A stretch of 64,000 nt of DNA, taken from NCBI RefSeq assembly GCF_002086455.1, contig NZ_MVHC01000006.1, forward strand, positions 124,001 through 188,000. Direction: 5' to 3'. Shown here in pieces: positions 18,893 through 28,763 of the stretch; position 1 is the stretch's first letter; each line of letters opens with the position of its first letter. The DNA is from Mycolicibacter algericus DSM 45454 (GTDB taxonomy: Bacteria > Actinomycetota > Actinomycetes > Mycobacteriales > Mycobacteriaceae). The position numbers and the translations under genes were made by a program. The notes below the pieces were generated by a model. That model made no database searches and was not told the origin of the DNA. It saw only the letters and a program-made list of their open reading frames with translations.

Positions 18893-19702
18893 TCACACCA
18901 CCCGCAAGCCCGCCGGGACGGCGGCCGGGTCGCGCCAGAACGCATCGTTGACGAACCGGTTGAACAGGTCCGGGGGCAGGATGGTCTCGCGGGGCTGCGC
19001 CCTGACCTCACTGTGCACCGTGTGCAACCCCGGCGTGCCGGCCCGTTCGTCGAAGTCGGTGACGTCGTAGTCGATGTGGTCGAAGCTGTGCTCGAACATC
19101 GGCTCACCGATGAAGTCGTAGATGGCCCGCATGGTGCGGGCCGGCTCGGCGGTCAGCGTCTCGTACTGCACCACCAGCAGCCGGTCGCGCTGTGCGCCGA
19201 AACAGGCCTGTTTGAGCATGTCGTAGGCCGCGCCGACCATGCCGTCTTGTCCCACCACGCCGTTGGCGCGGGTGTAGACGGTGCCACCGGGGTTGAAGCC
19301 GAAGATCGACGACGGCGTGAACACGTTGCGCTGGATCAGCCGTTCGATGCTGTCGACCACCCACGGCAACTCCCGCACGCAGGCGATCACCTTGGCGTCC
19401 GGGAACAGCCGCGAGACCGCCGCCATCCAGCCGCACCACCCCCGGTTGGTATCGAAGACCACGTCGGCTGGGCAGTCGGCGTAGAAACTGTCGAACAGCC
19501 CGTGCAGGATGCGCTCCCGCTTGGCGTCGTCGATGAACACCGAGAACTCGTTGCGGGCGCTCATCTCGCCGAGCAGGGCGCCGAACAATCCGGCCAGCGG
19601 GCCCGACATCCCGGCTTCGAATCGCGGGTTCTGCCGCAGCAGCGCAGCCAGCAGCGTCGAGCCCGACCGGGGCAGTCCCGAGATGAAATGAATCGTCGCC
19701 AC
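18893..19702 (-). CDS. PAPS-dependent sulfotransferase family protein
   Basis: 269 residues. The N-terminal FISGLPRSGSTLLAALL is the 5'-phosphosulfate loop of Sulfotransfer_3-type enzymes, and ACVRELPWVVDSIERLI contains the expected 3'-phosphate contact region. Such enzymes transfer sulfate from PAPS to a hydroxyl group of a lipid, sugar or small molecule. It begins 5 bp after the yebC stop, so it is probably co-transcribed with it. M. tuberculosis lacks a sulfotransferase at this place, suggesting a lineage-specific insertion. The substrate is unknown. Confidence 0.82.
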   Translation of the reverse strand: MATIHFISGLPRSGSTLLAALLRQNPRFEAGMSGPLAGLFGALLGEMSARNEFSVFIDDAKRERILHGLFDSFYADCPADVVFDTNRGWCGWMAAVSRLFPDAKVIACVRELPWVVDSIERLIQRNVFTPSSIFGFNPGGTVYTRANGVVGQDGMVGAAYDMLKQACFGAQRDRLLVVQYETLTAEPARTMRAIYDFIGEPMFEHSFDHIDYDVTDFDERAGTPGLHTVHSEVRAQPRETILPPDLFNRFVNDAFWRDPAAVPAGLRVV

Positions 19703-19707
19703 TGGCG

Positions 19708-20463
19708 CTACTCGGACTCGAGGGCGGCCAGCACCTCATCGGACAGGTCGACGTTGGTCCAGACGTTCTGTACGTCGTCGCTGTCTTCGAGCGCCTCGAC
19801 CAGCTTGAACACCTTGCGGGCGCCTTCGACGTCGACGGGGACGCTGACCGACGGCTGGAAGCTGGCCTCGGCCGAGTCGTAGTCGATGCCGGCGTCGACC
19901 AGCGCGGTGCGCACCGCCACCAGATCGCCCGGCTCGGAGATCACCTCGAAGCTCTCGCCCAGGTCGTTGACATCCTCGGCGCCGGCATCGAGCACCGCGA
20001 CCAGCACGTCGTCCTCGGTCAGGCCGTTCTTCTCCAGCGTGACCGTGCCCTTGCGGCTGAACAGGTAGGCGACCGAGCCCGGGTCGGCCATGGTGCCGCC
20101 GTTGCGGGTCATCGCCACCCGCACCTCGCTGGCGGCGCGGTTGCGGTTGTCGGTCAGGCACTCGATGAGCACCGCAACCCCGTTGGGTCCGTAGCCTTCG
20201 TAGGTGATGGTCTGGTAGTCCGCGCCGCCGGCTTCCTCACCGGCACCGCGCTTGCGCGCCCGCTCGATGTTGTCGTTGGGAACCGAGTTCTTCTTGGCCT
20301 TCTGGATGGCGTCATACAGCGTGGGGTTGCCCGACGGGTCACCACCGCCGACGCGCGCCGCGACCTCGATGTTCTTGATCAACCGAGCGAAGTTCTTGCC
20401 GCGACGAGCGTCGATGACGGCCTTCTTGTGCTTGGTGGTGGCCCACTTGGAATGGCCGCTCAT
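19708..20463 (-). CDS. YebC/PmpR family DNA-binding regulatory protein
   Basis: 251 residues with the full YebC family pattern: [22 protein letters not shown] at the start, [11 protein letters not shown], and the acidic C-terminal half ([13 protein letters not shown]). YebC proteins act as transcriptional regulators; recent work on family members also links them to translation of proline-rich stretches, which would suit the Pro-rich Sec and secreted proteins here, though that link is inference. It matches Rv2603c. Confidence 0.95.
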   Translation of the reverse strand: MSGHSKWATTKHKKAVIDARRGKNFARLIKNIEVAARVGGGDPSGNPTLYDAIQKAKKNSVPNDNIERARKRGAGEEAGGADYQTITYEGYGPNGVAVLIECLTDNRNRAASEVRVAMTRNGGTMADPGSVAYLFSRKGTVTLEKNGLTEDDVLVAVLDAGAEDVNDLGESFEVISEPGDLVAVRTALVDAGIDYDSAEASFQPSVSVPVDVEGARKVFKLVEALEDSDDVQNVWTNVDLSDEVLAALESE

Positions 20464-20654
20464 GCCGCCCTACCTCACTGTTACTGGAGAAAAGTTCGCG
20501 TGCCGAGTCTACGGCCACCGTGTCGGTGCGGCCGCACCGTGCGCGGTACTTGCTGCGCCAATCACGCTCGCGCCGGCGATAACCGTGATAATTATGAGAT
20601 CACTCACAACGTTGTGGAGGTCTTTATGCCCCCGACAACCTGTGCAATCGCAGT

Positions 20655-22648
20655 GTGAAATCTAAGAATGCTCGGCGTCGGGTCACCGGCGCGGGGACGG
20701 CGGTCGGGGCCTTCCTGGCCGTCGGAATCGCCTCGTTGACCACTGCACCGCAGGCCTGCGCCGAGGATTTCGACATCGGCGCCTGGTTCGCCGACCCGGA
20801 CATGTTCGCGGCCGCCGCCGAGGCGTCGTTTCAGCAGTGGGTCATCTAACCCCTGCACACCGGTATCGAGGAGTGGGTCAACAGCGATTTCGGGCAGCAG
20901 ATCGCCGGCGTCGTCAACCAGCTCTCCGGGCTCTATCTGATCGGTGAACGGCGCCGCCGGAACGGCCGAGAACCCCAATGGCGGCGACGGAGGCTTGTTG
21001 TTCGGCGACGGGGGCGACGGCTGGGACGCCACCGGGAGCGGTGAGGCCGGCGGCCACGGCGGGGCGGCGCTGAGCCTCTTCGGTAACGGTGGCGACGGGG
21101 GTGACGGGGGCGCCGGTGCGCGCGCGGTGACGGCGGCGTCGGCGGCTGGCTGTTCGGCGACGGCGGCAACGCCGGCGACGGCGACACCGCCAGCGGCCTG
21201 CCCGCGCTCGGCGGAGCGGGCGGCAACGGCGGCATCCTCGGCAGCCACGGCACGGTCGGCCACTTCGGCACCCTGGCGAGCGGGCCACCGGTCGCCACCG
21301 ACGGCGGGCTGGGCGTCACCGGGAGTTGGATCACCGACAGCGACGGCCGCGTCGTCATGCTGCACGGGCTCAACCAGGTGTACAAGCTGCCGCCGTTCAC
21401 GCCTTCGGCGAGCGGCTTCAGCGACGACGACGCGCAATTCCTCGCCGCCAACGGGTTCAACGTGGTGCGGTTGGGCGTCATCTGGGCCGGCGTGGAACCG
21501 CAGCCAGGCGTCTTCGATCGCGACTACCTCGACTCGATCAACGAGACCGTGCAGACCCTGGCAAGCCACGGCATTCGCCTCATTCTCGACATGCACCAGG
21601 ACAGCTACAGCAGCGTGTTCGGCGGGGAGGGCGCGCCGGAGTGGGCGACCCAGACCGGTGGCATGCCCAACCTCAACCTGGGCTTCCCGCTCGACTACTT
21701 CTTCAACCCGGCCCAGTACGCCGCCTGGGATGCGCTGTGGTCCAACGCGAAAGCCCGGATGAAGTGGGGCTGCTCAACCACTACGCGCTGACGTGGCAGT
21801 ACATCGCCGACTACTTCAACGGCAACCCGGACGTGGCCGGCTACGAGATCATGAACGAACCCTGGGGAGGCAGCAACGGAGTGGGCTCCTACTTCGGCGC
21901 CCAGATCTTGACGCCGTTCTACAACCAGGTGATCTCGGCGATCAGGTCCGTCGACCCGAGCACATCGGTGTACTTCGAACCGGACCTGCTCACCACCAAC
22001 GGGCTGCCGCTGACCCTGGGCACCGTCGACGACCCGAACACCGTGCTGTCGTTCCACGACTACGCCGACAAGTTCCTGCCCGGGTTCGGACTCGGCGCCC
22101 AGAGTGCGAGCAATGCGGTGCAGTACGGAAACTCACACAATATCCCGGTCTTCCTGAGTGAGTTCGGATCCACCAACGACTACGCACACATCAGCGACAT
22201 GCTCAAGATCGCCGACCAGTACCGCTTCGGCTGGGCGGAGTGGGAGTACACCGACAAGGGTGACATCACCACCACCGGCGGCGGCTACGGATGGCTGGTC
22301 CGTGACCCCGACCAGCCCCCCACCGGTGACAACGTCGACGCCGAGAAGCTGGCAACGCTGGCCGCCCCGTACCCGCAGGAGATTTCGGGTACGCCGACTA
22401 CCTGGTCGTTCGACTCGACAACCGGGACCTTCCAGTTCAGCTACTCCACCGAGCGGGCCGACGGCCTGGGCAGTTTCGATGCCGGGTCCAGGACCACCAT
22501 CTCCACGCCGCTGGTCGAATACCCGAACGGCTATCAGGTGAGTGTCACCGGCGGCCGCGTGGTGTCGGATCCCAACGCCGCCGTGCTGACCATCGCATCG
22601 AACGACGGCGCCGACACCGTCACCGTCACGGTGCGGCCCGCCGGCTAG
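20655..22648 (+). pseudogene. decayed secreted PGRS-like / GH5 endoglycosylceramidase-type glycosidase
   Basis: One former gene in several pieces. A signal peptide and short N-domain (20655-20849) end at an in-frame TAA (20847) and the same frame continues with sensible protein (PLHTGIEEWVNS). An extra G near 20946 shifts frame; a Gly-rich PGRS-like linker follows (GGDGGLLFGDGG). A one-base loss in the GC run near 21118-21126 restores the frame. The GH5 catalytic domain starts near 21330 (MLHGLNQVYKLPP) and breaks again near 21755 by loss of one C. The remainder (VGLLNHYALTW on) is open to 22648 and keeps the acid/base Glu in IMNEPWGG and the nucleophile Glu in FLSEFGS. Four lesions make a functional product unlikely unless there are assembly errors. 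Confidence 0.85.
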
Positions 22649-22649
22649 C

Positions 22650-23246
22650 TCAGGCCTGCCCGGCAACGATGTCGACGAACAGCCGGTGGATCCGACGATC
22701 CCCGGTCACCTCCGGGTGAAACGACGTGGCCAGCACGCCGCCCTGTCGCACCGCGACCGGATGCCCGGCGACCTCGGCCAGCACCTGCACCTCGGGCCCG
22801 ACGTGCTCCACCCAGGGCGCCCGGATGAACACCGCGTGCACCGGCTCGGCCAGTCCGGCGAAGCTCACGTCGCCCTCGAAGGAGTCCACCTGTCGTCCGA
22901 AAGCGTTGCGCCGCACCGTCATATCGATGCCGGCCAACGGGATGGCGGCACGCCCGTCGGCGCCGGCATCGACGATCTCACTCGCCAACAGGATCATTCC
23001 CGCGCAAGAACCGTAGGCCGGCATCCCGTCGGCCAGCCGGGCCCGCAGCACATCGACCAGTTCCAGCTCCCGCAGCAGATGACTCATGGTGGTTGACTCC
23101 CCACCGGGAAGCAGCAGCGCCTCGACGGCGTCGAGTTCCGCACGGCGACGCACCGGCACCGGCTCGGCGCCGACGCCCGCAACTGCGGCGAGGTGTTCGC
23201 GCACATCGCCCTGTAGTGCGAGCACGCCGATGCGCGGGCCGCTCAC
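22650..23246 (-). CDS. pdxT: pyridoxal 5'-phosphate synthase glutaminase subunit PdxT
   Basis: 198 residues, class I glutamine amidotransferase. PGGESTTM, the nucleophile cysteine in [10 protein letters not shown] and the His/Glu pair in SFHPEVTGD are all present. PdxT hydrolyses glutamine and passes ammonia to PdxS, which builds PLP. Its start overlaps the tesB stop by four bases. The neighbouring pdxS lies one gene upstream, as in Rv2604c-Rv2606c. Confidence 0.96.
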   Translation of the reverse strand: MSGPRIGVLALQGDVREHLAAVAGVGAEPVPVRRRAELDAVEALLLPGGESTTMSHLLRELELVDVLRARLADGMPAYGSCAGMILLASEIVDAGADGRAAIPLAGIDMTVRRNAFGRQVDSFEGDVSFAGLAEPVHAVFIRAPWVEHVGPEVQVLAEVAGHPVAVRQGGVLATSFHPEVTGDRRIHRLFVDIVAGQA

Positions 23247-24088
23247 TGACCGGCGGGGGTGTATCCGGACGGGTATCGGGTCAGCCCCTCCTGCATGACG
23301 GCCGCCACCATGTCCCCGTCCTGGTTGTAGATCTTGCCCTGGGTCAGCGCCCGGCCGGCGCCCGCCGACGGCGACGACTGGTCATAGAGCAGCCACTCGT
23401 CTGCCCGGAAGGGACGCATGAACCACATCGCATGGTCCAGTGAGGCCACCTGCAGGTGGTCGCGGTCGCCCGCGTGGATCGACCAGGCGGAGCCCAGCAA
23501 AGTCAGGTCGCTCATATAGGCCAGCGCACAGATGTGCAGTACCGGGTCGTCGGGCAACCGATCCCGGTGGCGAAACCAGACCTGCTGCTCGGCAACCTTG
23601 CCCGGAATGTGCGGCAGCGATTTGCGCGGCACCCGGCGCAGATCCCATTCGGCGAACGCCTTGAAGCCCGCGTCGTCGAAGGCCTTCATCGCGGCGATGT
23701 CGGGCAGGTCCTGCGGGTCGGGTGCGCCGGGCATCGCGTTCTGGTGTTCGATGCCGCGTTGTTCGCTCTGGAACGACGCCGACATGTTGAAGATGGTCTC
23801 GCCGTGCTGCACCGCATTGACCCGCCGCGTACAGAACGAACCGCCGTCACGCACGCGTTCGACCAGAAAAACCGTGGGGGCCTTGGCGTCTCCGGGCCGA
23901 AGGAAATAGCCGTGCAGGGAATGGACCTGGAACTTCGGGTTCACGGTGCGCACCGCCGACACCAGCGCCTGCCCGGCGACGTGCCCGCCGAAGGTGCGCT
24001 GGTTGTCGGCCGAGAACGGACTGAACACGCTGCCGCGGTAGATGTTGACCTCGAGTTGCTCGAGATCGAGGATCTCTTCGATCGCCAC
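23243..24088 (-). CDS. tesB: acyl-CoA thioesterase II (double hotdog)
   Basis: 281 residues, a double-hotdog TesB protein. [13 protein letters not shown] in the N-terminal half and [22 protein letters not shown] in the C-terminal half are the family hallmarks around the active site. It hydrolyses acyl-CoA to free acid and CoA. It sits between pdxS and pdxT, an arrangement conserved in mycobacteria (Rv2605c) although no metabolic link with PLP synthesis is known. Confidence 0.93.
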   Translation of the reverse strand: MAIEEILDLEQLEVNIYRGSVFSPFSADNQRTFGGHVAGQALVSAVRTVNPKFQVHSLHGYFLRPGDAKAPTVFLVERVRDGGSFCTRRVNAVQHGETIFNMSASFQSEQRGIEHQNAMPGAPDPQDLPDIAAMKAFDDAGFKAFAEWDLRRVPRKSLPHIPGKVAEQQVWFRHRDRLPDDPVLHICALAYMSDLTLLGSAWSIHAGDRDHLQVASLDHAMWFMRPFRADEWLLYDQSSPSAGAGRALTQGKIYNQDGDMVAAVMQEGLTRYPSGYTPAGQ

Positions 24089-24097
24089 GGAGAATGT

Positions 24098-25015
24098 CTA
24101 CCAGCCGCGTTCGGCAAGCCGGTGCGGTTGCGCGATGTCCTCTACGTTGATGCCGACCATCGCCTCGCCCAGCCCGCGCGACACCCTGGCCAGCACGTCG
24201 GGATCGTCGTAGAAGGTGGTCGCCTTCACAATGGCAGCCGCCCGCGCCGCCGGGTCACCGGACTTGAAGATGCCGGAGCCGACGAACACCCCCTCGGCGC
24301 CGAGTTGCATCATCATCGCCGCATCGGCCGGGGTGGCGATGCCACCGGCGGTGAACAGCGTCACCGGCAGCTTGCCGGCCTTGGCGACTTCGGCGACCAG
24401 TTCGTAAGGCGCCTGCAGTTCCTTTGCCGCGACGAACAATTCGTCCTCGGACAGCGAAGTGAGCCGGCGGATCTCGCCGCCGATGGCACGCATGTGGGTG
24501 GTGGCGTTGGAGACGTCGCCGGTTCCGGCCTCGCCCTTGGAGCGGATCATGGCCGCGCCCTCGGTGATCCGGCGCAGCGCCTCACCGAGGTTGGTCGCCC
24601 CGCACACGAATGGAACGGTGAACTGCCACTTGTCGATGTGGTGGCTGTAGTCGGCCGGAGTGAGCACCTCCGACTCGTCGATGTAGTCCACCCCGAGGCT
24701 TTGCAGGATCTGCGCTTCGACGAAGTGCCCGATGCGCACCTTGGCCATCACCGGGATGGTGACCGCGGCGATGATGCTCTCGATCATGTCGGGGTCGCTC
24801 ATTCGCGACACCCCGCCCTGAGCGCGGATGTCGGCGGGCACCCGCTCCAGCGCCATCACCGCGACGGCGCCGGCCCCCTCGGCGATCCGGGCTTGTTCGG
24901 GGGTGACGACGTCCATGATGACGCCACCCTTGAGCATCTCGGCCATGCCGCGCTTCACTCGCGCAGTACCCGTCTGCCCGCCGGGTGCCGAACCGTTCTG
25001 CGCCGCGCTGTCCAC
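24098..25015 (-). CDS. pdxS: pyridoxal 5'-phosphate synthase lyase subunit PdxS
   Basis: 305 residues, a TIM barrel that condenses ribose 5-phosphate, glyceraldehyde 3-phosphate and ammonia to PLP. Lysine in [14 protein letters not shown] and the phosphate loops ([34 protein letters not shown]) are intact. GTG at 25015 is favoured by an AAGGAG nine bases upstream; a reading from 25072 passes through that site. It heads the pdxS-tesB-pdxT unit. Confidence 0.96.
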   Translation of the reverse strand: MDSAAQNGSAPGGQTGTARVKRGMAEMLKGGVIMDVVTPEQARIAEGAGAVAVMALERVPADIRAQGGVSRMSDPDMIESIIAAVTIPVMAKVRIGHFVEAQILQSLGVDYIDESEVLTPADYSHHIDKWQFTVPFVCGATNLGEALRRITEGAAMIRSKGEAGTGDVSNATTHMRAIGGEIRRLTSLSEDELFVAAKELQAPYELVAEVAKAGKLPVTLFTAGGIATPADAAMMMQLGAEGVFVGSGIFKSGDPAARAAAIVKATTFYDDPDVLARVSRGLGEAMVGINVEDIAQPHRLAERGW

Positions 25016-25087
25016 TGAATGCTTCTCCTTGCTGCCCACTGATACCCGCTCAGTGTAGTGGGCCGACGCCACCGGTTTTCCCGCTCG

Positions 25088-25741
25088 TTACCCCGAAGCG
25101 GTGAACACCGGTCCGGCCGGCGACGGATCGGCGACCAGCGCGGGGAGCACGAACACCTGCACATACCGGCGGACCTGTTCGGCGTCGTCGGCGCCGGGAA
25201 CCAGACCCAGCAGCAACCCGAGCGCCACCGACAACACGAAACGGGCGGCGTCGCCGGGGCGCAGGCCGGCGCGCAGTTTGTCGCCGGCCTGGCGAAATCC
25301 CATCTCGAACTGCCCGGCGAGCACCTCGCTCAGGGTTGCCGACCGGGCGATCATCGCGGCGACGTTGCCCTCGTCGGTGTGCTCGGAGATCACCCGCAGC
25401 AGGGGGTCCTGGCCGACTTCGGTGGCCACGATCACCAGTGACTCGGTCACCAGGTCGCCGGGGTCGGTCGTGGTCTCCAGCCGCGCGGCGATGGCGGCCA
25501 TTTTGCGCACCGCCACCCGCACCACCAGCGCGTCCAACAACTGGTCTCGGCTGCCGAAATGCCGATAGATCACCGCGCGGGTGTAGCCCGCGTCCCGCGC
25601 AATGACCTGCATCGTCGATGCGCGGTAGCCCCGATGCGCAAACGACCGTTCCGCGGCGTCGAGCAGCAACTCCCGAGCGTGCTCGGGAGGATTGCCGCCA
25701 CCGGGTGGCCTGCCTCGGCCGCGGGTCGTCTTCGTCGACAT
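25088..25741 (-). CDS. TetR-family transcriptional regulator
   Basis: 217 residues. An N-terminal TetR helix-turn-helix (residues about 20-65; recognition portion YTRAVIYRHFGSRDQLL) is followed by a C-terminal ligand domain of its own type. It is divergent from the COQ4-like gene and a dyad operator overlaps its own start region, so it most likely represses both itself and that gene. The ligand is unknown. Confidence 0.9.
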   Translation of the reverse strand: MSTKTTRGRGRPPGGGNPPEHARELLLDAAERSFAHRGYRASTMQVIARDAGYTRAVIYRHFGSRDQLLDALVVRVAVRKMAAIAARLETTTDPGDLVTESLVIVATEVGQDPLLRVISEHTDEGNVAAMIARSATLSEVLAGQFEMGFRQAGDKLRAGLRPGDAARFVLSVALGLLLGLVPGADDAEQVRRYVQVFVLPALVADPSPAGPVFTASG

Positions 25742-25743
25742 AT

Positions 25744-25769
25744 ATGGACATCTCCATTCAAATGTCTAT
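25744..25769. promoter_or_regulatory. TetR-type dyad operator
   Basis: ATGGACAT (25744-25751) and ATGTCTAT (25762-25769) form an inverted repeat matching at 7 of 8 positions around a 10-bp AT-rich spacer. The site begins 3 bp upstream of the tetR start and lies 31 bp before the COQ4-like gene, a typical place for a shared repressor site. Confidence 0.6.
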
Positions 25770-25799
25770 TATCGAAGCATCCGGTGAAGGGATCGTCGC

Positions 25800-26582
25800 A
25801 TGGCCGCAGCGTTTACTGGTGTACCCGAACAGCGTGACTGGCCGGCAGTCTTCGGCTCGTGGCGGCTGCTGGCCAACCCGGGCAAGAACGGGGGCTCCGC
25901 CTTCGAGTTGATCGTGGGCCTGGCGGCTCCGATCCTGGCGCGCAGCTACCACCAGCTGCGGGCGCATCCCAACGGCCGGAGGCTGTTCGCCGAGAAGCCG
26001 GACCTGTTGGCGCTGCTGGGCGACGACGACTACCTGGCCTCGTTGCCCGCGGGATCGCTGGGCCACGCCTACCGTTCTTTTCTGCGCACCAACCGGCTCG
26101 ATGCCGGCGTGTTCGACGTGGACACCGTGATCCGGCCGATCGCCGAGCGTCGCGGCTGGGATGACGATTTCTTCTACATGATGCGGCGCGGCACCGCCCT
26201 GCACGACATGTTCCACACGCTCGGGGGTTACGGTCCGGACATGGGCGGAGAGTTCGGCAACCTCGGCTTCCACTGCGGCCAGATGGAGCCCTCCGGTGCA
26301 CTGAAGGCGCTCACCCTCGGCTTGCTGGGACCACTCATCCCCGCCTCCCCACGCCGCAAGCTGCGCTATTTCCGTGAGGCGGTCCGTCGGGGGCAACGCG
26401 CCGACAACCTGATGGCCGCCCCCTACGAAGAGCTGCTGGACAAGCCGCTCGCCGAGGTGCGCGAACTGCTGGGAATCGAGCCGACCGCCCGCGCGCATCG
26501 CGACGGGCACCTGTTCATCGGGTGGATGCCGCCGGGAATGACACCACCCACCCGCTGGGACTACGACGCGGGCGTTGCTTGA
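25800..26582 (+). CDS. COQ4-like (ubiquinone biosynthesis Coq4 family) protein
   Basis: 260 residues of the COQ4 fold. The family metal-binding motif HDxxH-x11-E is present in HDMFHTLGGYGPDMGGE (about residues 137-153). In eukaryotes Coq4 takes part in coenzyme Q synthesis, but mycobacteria use menaquinone, so this copy must act on another prenyl or lipid-like substrate. It is divergent from and probably repressed by the TetR protein. No other quinone genes are nearby. The family assignment is firm; the role is unknown. Confidence 0.82.
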   Translation: MAAAFTGVPEQRDWPAVFGSWRLLANPGKNGGSAFELIVGLAAPILARSYHQLRAHPNGRRLFAEKPDLLALLGDDDYLASLPAGSLGHAYRSFLRTNRLDAGVFDVDTVIRPIAERRGWDDDFFYMMRRGTALHDMFHTLGGYGPDMGGEFGNLGFHCGQMEPSGALKALTLGLLGPLIPASPRRKLRYFREAVRRGQRADNLMAAPYEELLDKPLAEVRELLGIEPTARAHRDGHLFIGWMPPGMTPPTRWDYDAGVA

Positions 26583-26587
26583 CCGCG

Positions 26588-26643
26588 GAGCAGACGCGAA
26601 AGCCCCCATTTCGGGCGGATTTTAGGAGCTTTCACGACTGCTC
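26588..26643. terminator. palindromic intergenic element (GAGCAGACGCGAAAG type)
   Basis: GAGCAGACGCGAAAGCCC at 26588-26605 pairs with GAGCTTTCACGACTGCTC at 26626-26643 (15 of 18). It fills the gap between the convergent COQ4-like and alcohol dehydrogenase genes. A close relative lies at 63691-63752, also at a convergent junction, so this is a repeated element that probably acts as a two-way terminator. Confidence 0.6.
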
Positions 26644-26655
26644 GTCGGAGAAAAA

Positions 26656-27669
26656 TCACATCGTCAAGACCATGCGGTAGCGGGCGCGGCCCTGCTGCAT
26701 GGCGGCGTAGGCCTCGGCCGCCTGGGCCAGCGGCCGCTCCTCGATGCGGGCGCGCACCCCGGACAGCACCGCGAACGCCATGGTCTCCTCGACGTCGCGG
26801 GCGGTGCCCGACGGGTGACCGGACACCCGCAGCCCCGGCCCGATCAACTGCACCGGGGCGATCGGCAGCGGATCGGCGGAGACACCGATGATGACCAGTT
26901 CCCCGCGCGGCGCCAGGCCGCCCAGCGTATCGGCCATCGCCTGCGAATTGGCGGCGGTGGCCAGCACCACCGACACCCCGCCGAGGGCGCGCAGCGCTGC
27001 CGCGACGTCGCCTGCCGTGGAGTCGATGTAGTGGTGGGCGCCCAGTGCGCGGGCGTCTGCGCCCTTCCCGGCGCCGCGAGCGACCGCGATCGTCTCGAAT
27101 CCCATTGCGGCGGCGAACTGCACGCCCAGGTGGCCCAGCCCGCCGACACCGAGCACCGCGACGCGGTCGCCGGGCAGCGCCTGGGTGGAGCGCAGCGCGT
27201 TATAGGTGGTAACGCCGGCACATCCCATCGGCGCCGCCTCGACGAAGGACAGTCCGTCGGGGATCCGGGCCAGCGCGTTGGCCGGCACCGTCACCGATTC
27301 GCCGTAGCCGCCCGGGTAATGCAGGCTCGGCACCTGCCCGTTGTCGCAGTGGATGAAATGGCCCTTGCGACAGGGGATGCAATGGTTGCAGTGACCGCCG
27401 AACCATCCCACCGCCACCCGGTCGCCGACGGCCCAGCCGGTCACGGCCGAGCCGAGCTCGGCGATCCGGCCGGCGATCTCGTGCCCGGGGGTCAACGGCC
27501 AGCTGACGCCGGGAAACCCGCCACCGACGATGCCCTGGTCGGTGCCGCAGACACCGCAGGCCGCGACGTCGATCCTGACCTGATCGGGTCCCGGCGCGGC
27601 GGTGTCGACGTCGACAAGGCTCAGCGGCGCACCGGCGGATGGCACGTGAACAGCGCGATGAGTTGGCAT
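26656..27669 (-). CDS. zinc-dependent alcohol dehydrogenase
   Basis: 337 residues, medium-chain dehydrogenase/reductase. The catalytic zinc ligands are in CGVCGTD and GHE (PGHEIAGR), the structural zinc is held by the four cysteines of CNHCIPCRKGHFIHC, and the NAD(P)-binding turn is GVGGLGHLGVQFA. It oxidises a primary alcohol or reduces an aldehyde. ATG at 27669 (MPTHRAVHVP) matches the usual N-terminus; ATG at 27705 is an alternative. It lies downstream of the PIM operon by 47 bp and may be read from it. Confidence 0.9.
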   Translation of the reverse strand: MPTHRAVHVPSAGAPLSLVDVDTAAPGPDQVRIDVAACGVCGTDQGIVGGGFPGVSWPLTPGHEIAGRIAELGSAVTGWAVGDRVAVGWFGGHCNHCIPCRKGHFIHCDNGQVPSLHYPGGYGESVTVPANALARIPDGLSFVEAAPMGCAGVTTYNALRSTQALPGDRVAVLGVGGLGHLGVQFAAAMGFETIAVARGAGKGADARALGAHHYIDSTAGDVAAALRALGGVSVVLATAANSQAMADTLGGLAPRGELVIIGVSADPLPIAPVQLIGPGLRVSGHPSGTARDVEETMAFAVLSGVRARIEERPLAQAAEAYAAMQQGRARYRMVLTM

Positions 27670-27716
27670 TGCAAGAGCGTATTCCGCCGCGACCCGGGCA
27701 GCCATGGTCCGGGCGA

Positions 27717-28763
27717 TCAAGAAATGCGGCGCAGCACCGGTTGGGCATCGGCCGAATCGGCCAGCCGGGCGGCCTCGGCGAGCCGCTCGCCGAGTTGCAG
27801 CGGGTAGACCTTCTCGCCGCCGGCGGCCAGCTCGGCGATCGTGGCCGCATCGCACCAGCGGTGACCGTGCAGGTAACGCTGCTCCAGTCCGGTGTGACCG
27901 GCGCCGGACGGTTCGAACCGGGTGGTGCGATAGGTGAAGAAGAACTCCTGACTGTCGATCCGGTCGCCGTTGAACTGGAACGCCGCGTCGCGGCGCCAGA
28001 TCGGTCCGACCAGCTCGGCGGGATCGACCTTCAGCCCGGTCTCCTCGTGCAGTTCGCGCGCCGCCGCGTCGGCCAGCGGCTCATCGGGCAGCACCTGGCC
28101 GCCGACGGTGAACCACCAGCGCGGTGCGGGGTTCTCGGCGTCGTCGGGCAGGGCTGGGTCGCGGCCGCGCAGCAGCAACACCGAGCCCGCGTCGTCGAGC
28201 AGCACCACCCGCGCCGAGACGCGCGGGCCCCGTACACCGTGGTCGCCGTGGGCGACCATACCGGCCCGTTCGACGATCTCGAAATACGTTGGCATCGGGG
28301 CGGTTCCGCGCAGATACAACGCCCGAACCAGCGGGCGTTCCCGCAGCGCCACGGTGTCGCGGACCGCGTCGTTGTGGAACCGGCGCGCCAGCAGCACCCG
28401 CGCTTCGGCGTCGGCCAGCTCGGCGATCATCGCCGGCGGCAGCGACGCGGTGTCGACCATCGCCAGTTCGGCGGACAACGCGTTCTCGGCCGTCTCACGG
28501 GCGTCTCGTGAGGCTCGCTCGGCGGCATCGGCCACGGCGGCCAACCGCCGCCCGGTGAGCGTGTCGCCGTATGCCTCGAACGCGACCGCCCGGGCCACCA
28601 CGGCACGGCGCGCCAGGGCCGCGTCCAGTGCCTGCCAGGACAGGTCGCAGCGCACGTGCAGCCGGTTGAGCCGGCTGGCGGTCTGGTAGGCCCATCCCAC
28701 CGTGGCGGCCAGCAGCGCGACGGCGACCAGCACCAGCACGGTGCCCAGGATCGTCGGGCCCAT
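27717..28763 (-). CDS. membrane-anchored NUDIX hydrolase
   Basis: 348 residues: one N-terminal membrane helix (ILGTVLVLVAVALLAATVGWA), a helical middle region, and a NUDIX domain from about residue 180. The NUDIX box is readable as GGQVLPDEPLADAAARELHEETGL without its first residues altered (G-x5-E-x7-REL-HEETG). It is the positional equivalent of Rv2609c. Its start codon overlaps the pimA stop. Co-location with PIM synthesis suggests a housekeeping hydrolysis of a nucleotide-sugar or dinucleoside phosphate, but the substrate is unknown. Confidence 0.88.
   Translation of the reverse strand: MGPTILGTVLVLVAVALLAATVGWAYQTASRLNRLHVRCDLSWQALDAALARRAVVARAVAFEAYGDTLTGRRLAAVADAAERASRDARETAENALSAELAMVDTASLPPAMIAELADAEARVLLARRFHNDAVRDTVALRERPLVRALYLRGTAPMPTYFEIVERAGMVAHGDHGVRGPRVSARVVLLDDAGSVLLLRGRDPALPDDAENPAPRWWFTVGGQVLPDEPLADAAARELHEETGLKVDPAELVGPIWRRDAAFQFNGDRIDSQEFFFTYRTTRFEPSGAGHTGLEQRYLHGHRWCDAATIAELAAGGEKVYPLQLGERLAEAARLADSADAQPVLRRIS

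Noticed and set aside
20604..21596. Minus-strand frame of 330 codons in the decayed PGRS/GH5 region
   Set aside because: Pro/Ala/Arg-rich antisense of Gly-rich coding sequence; the plus strand carries recognisable GH5 protein.
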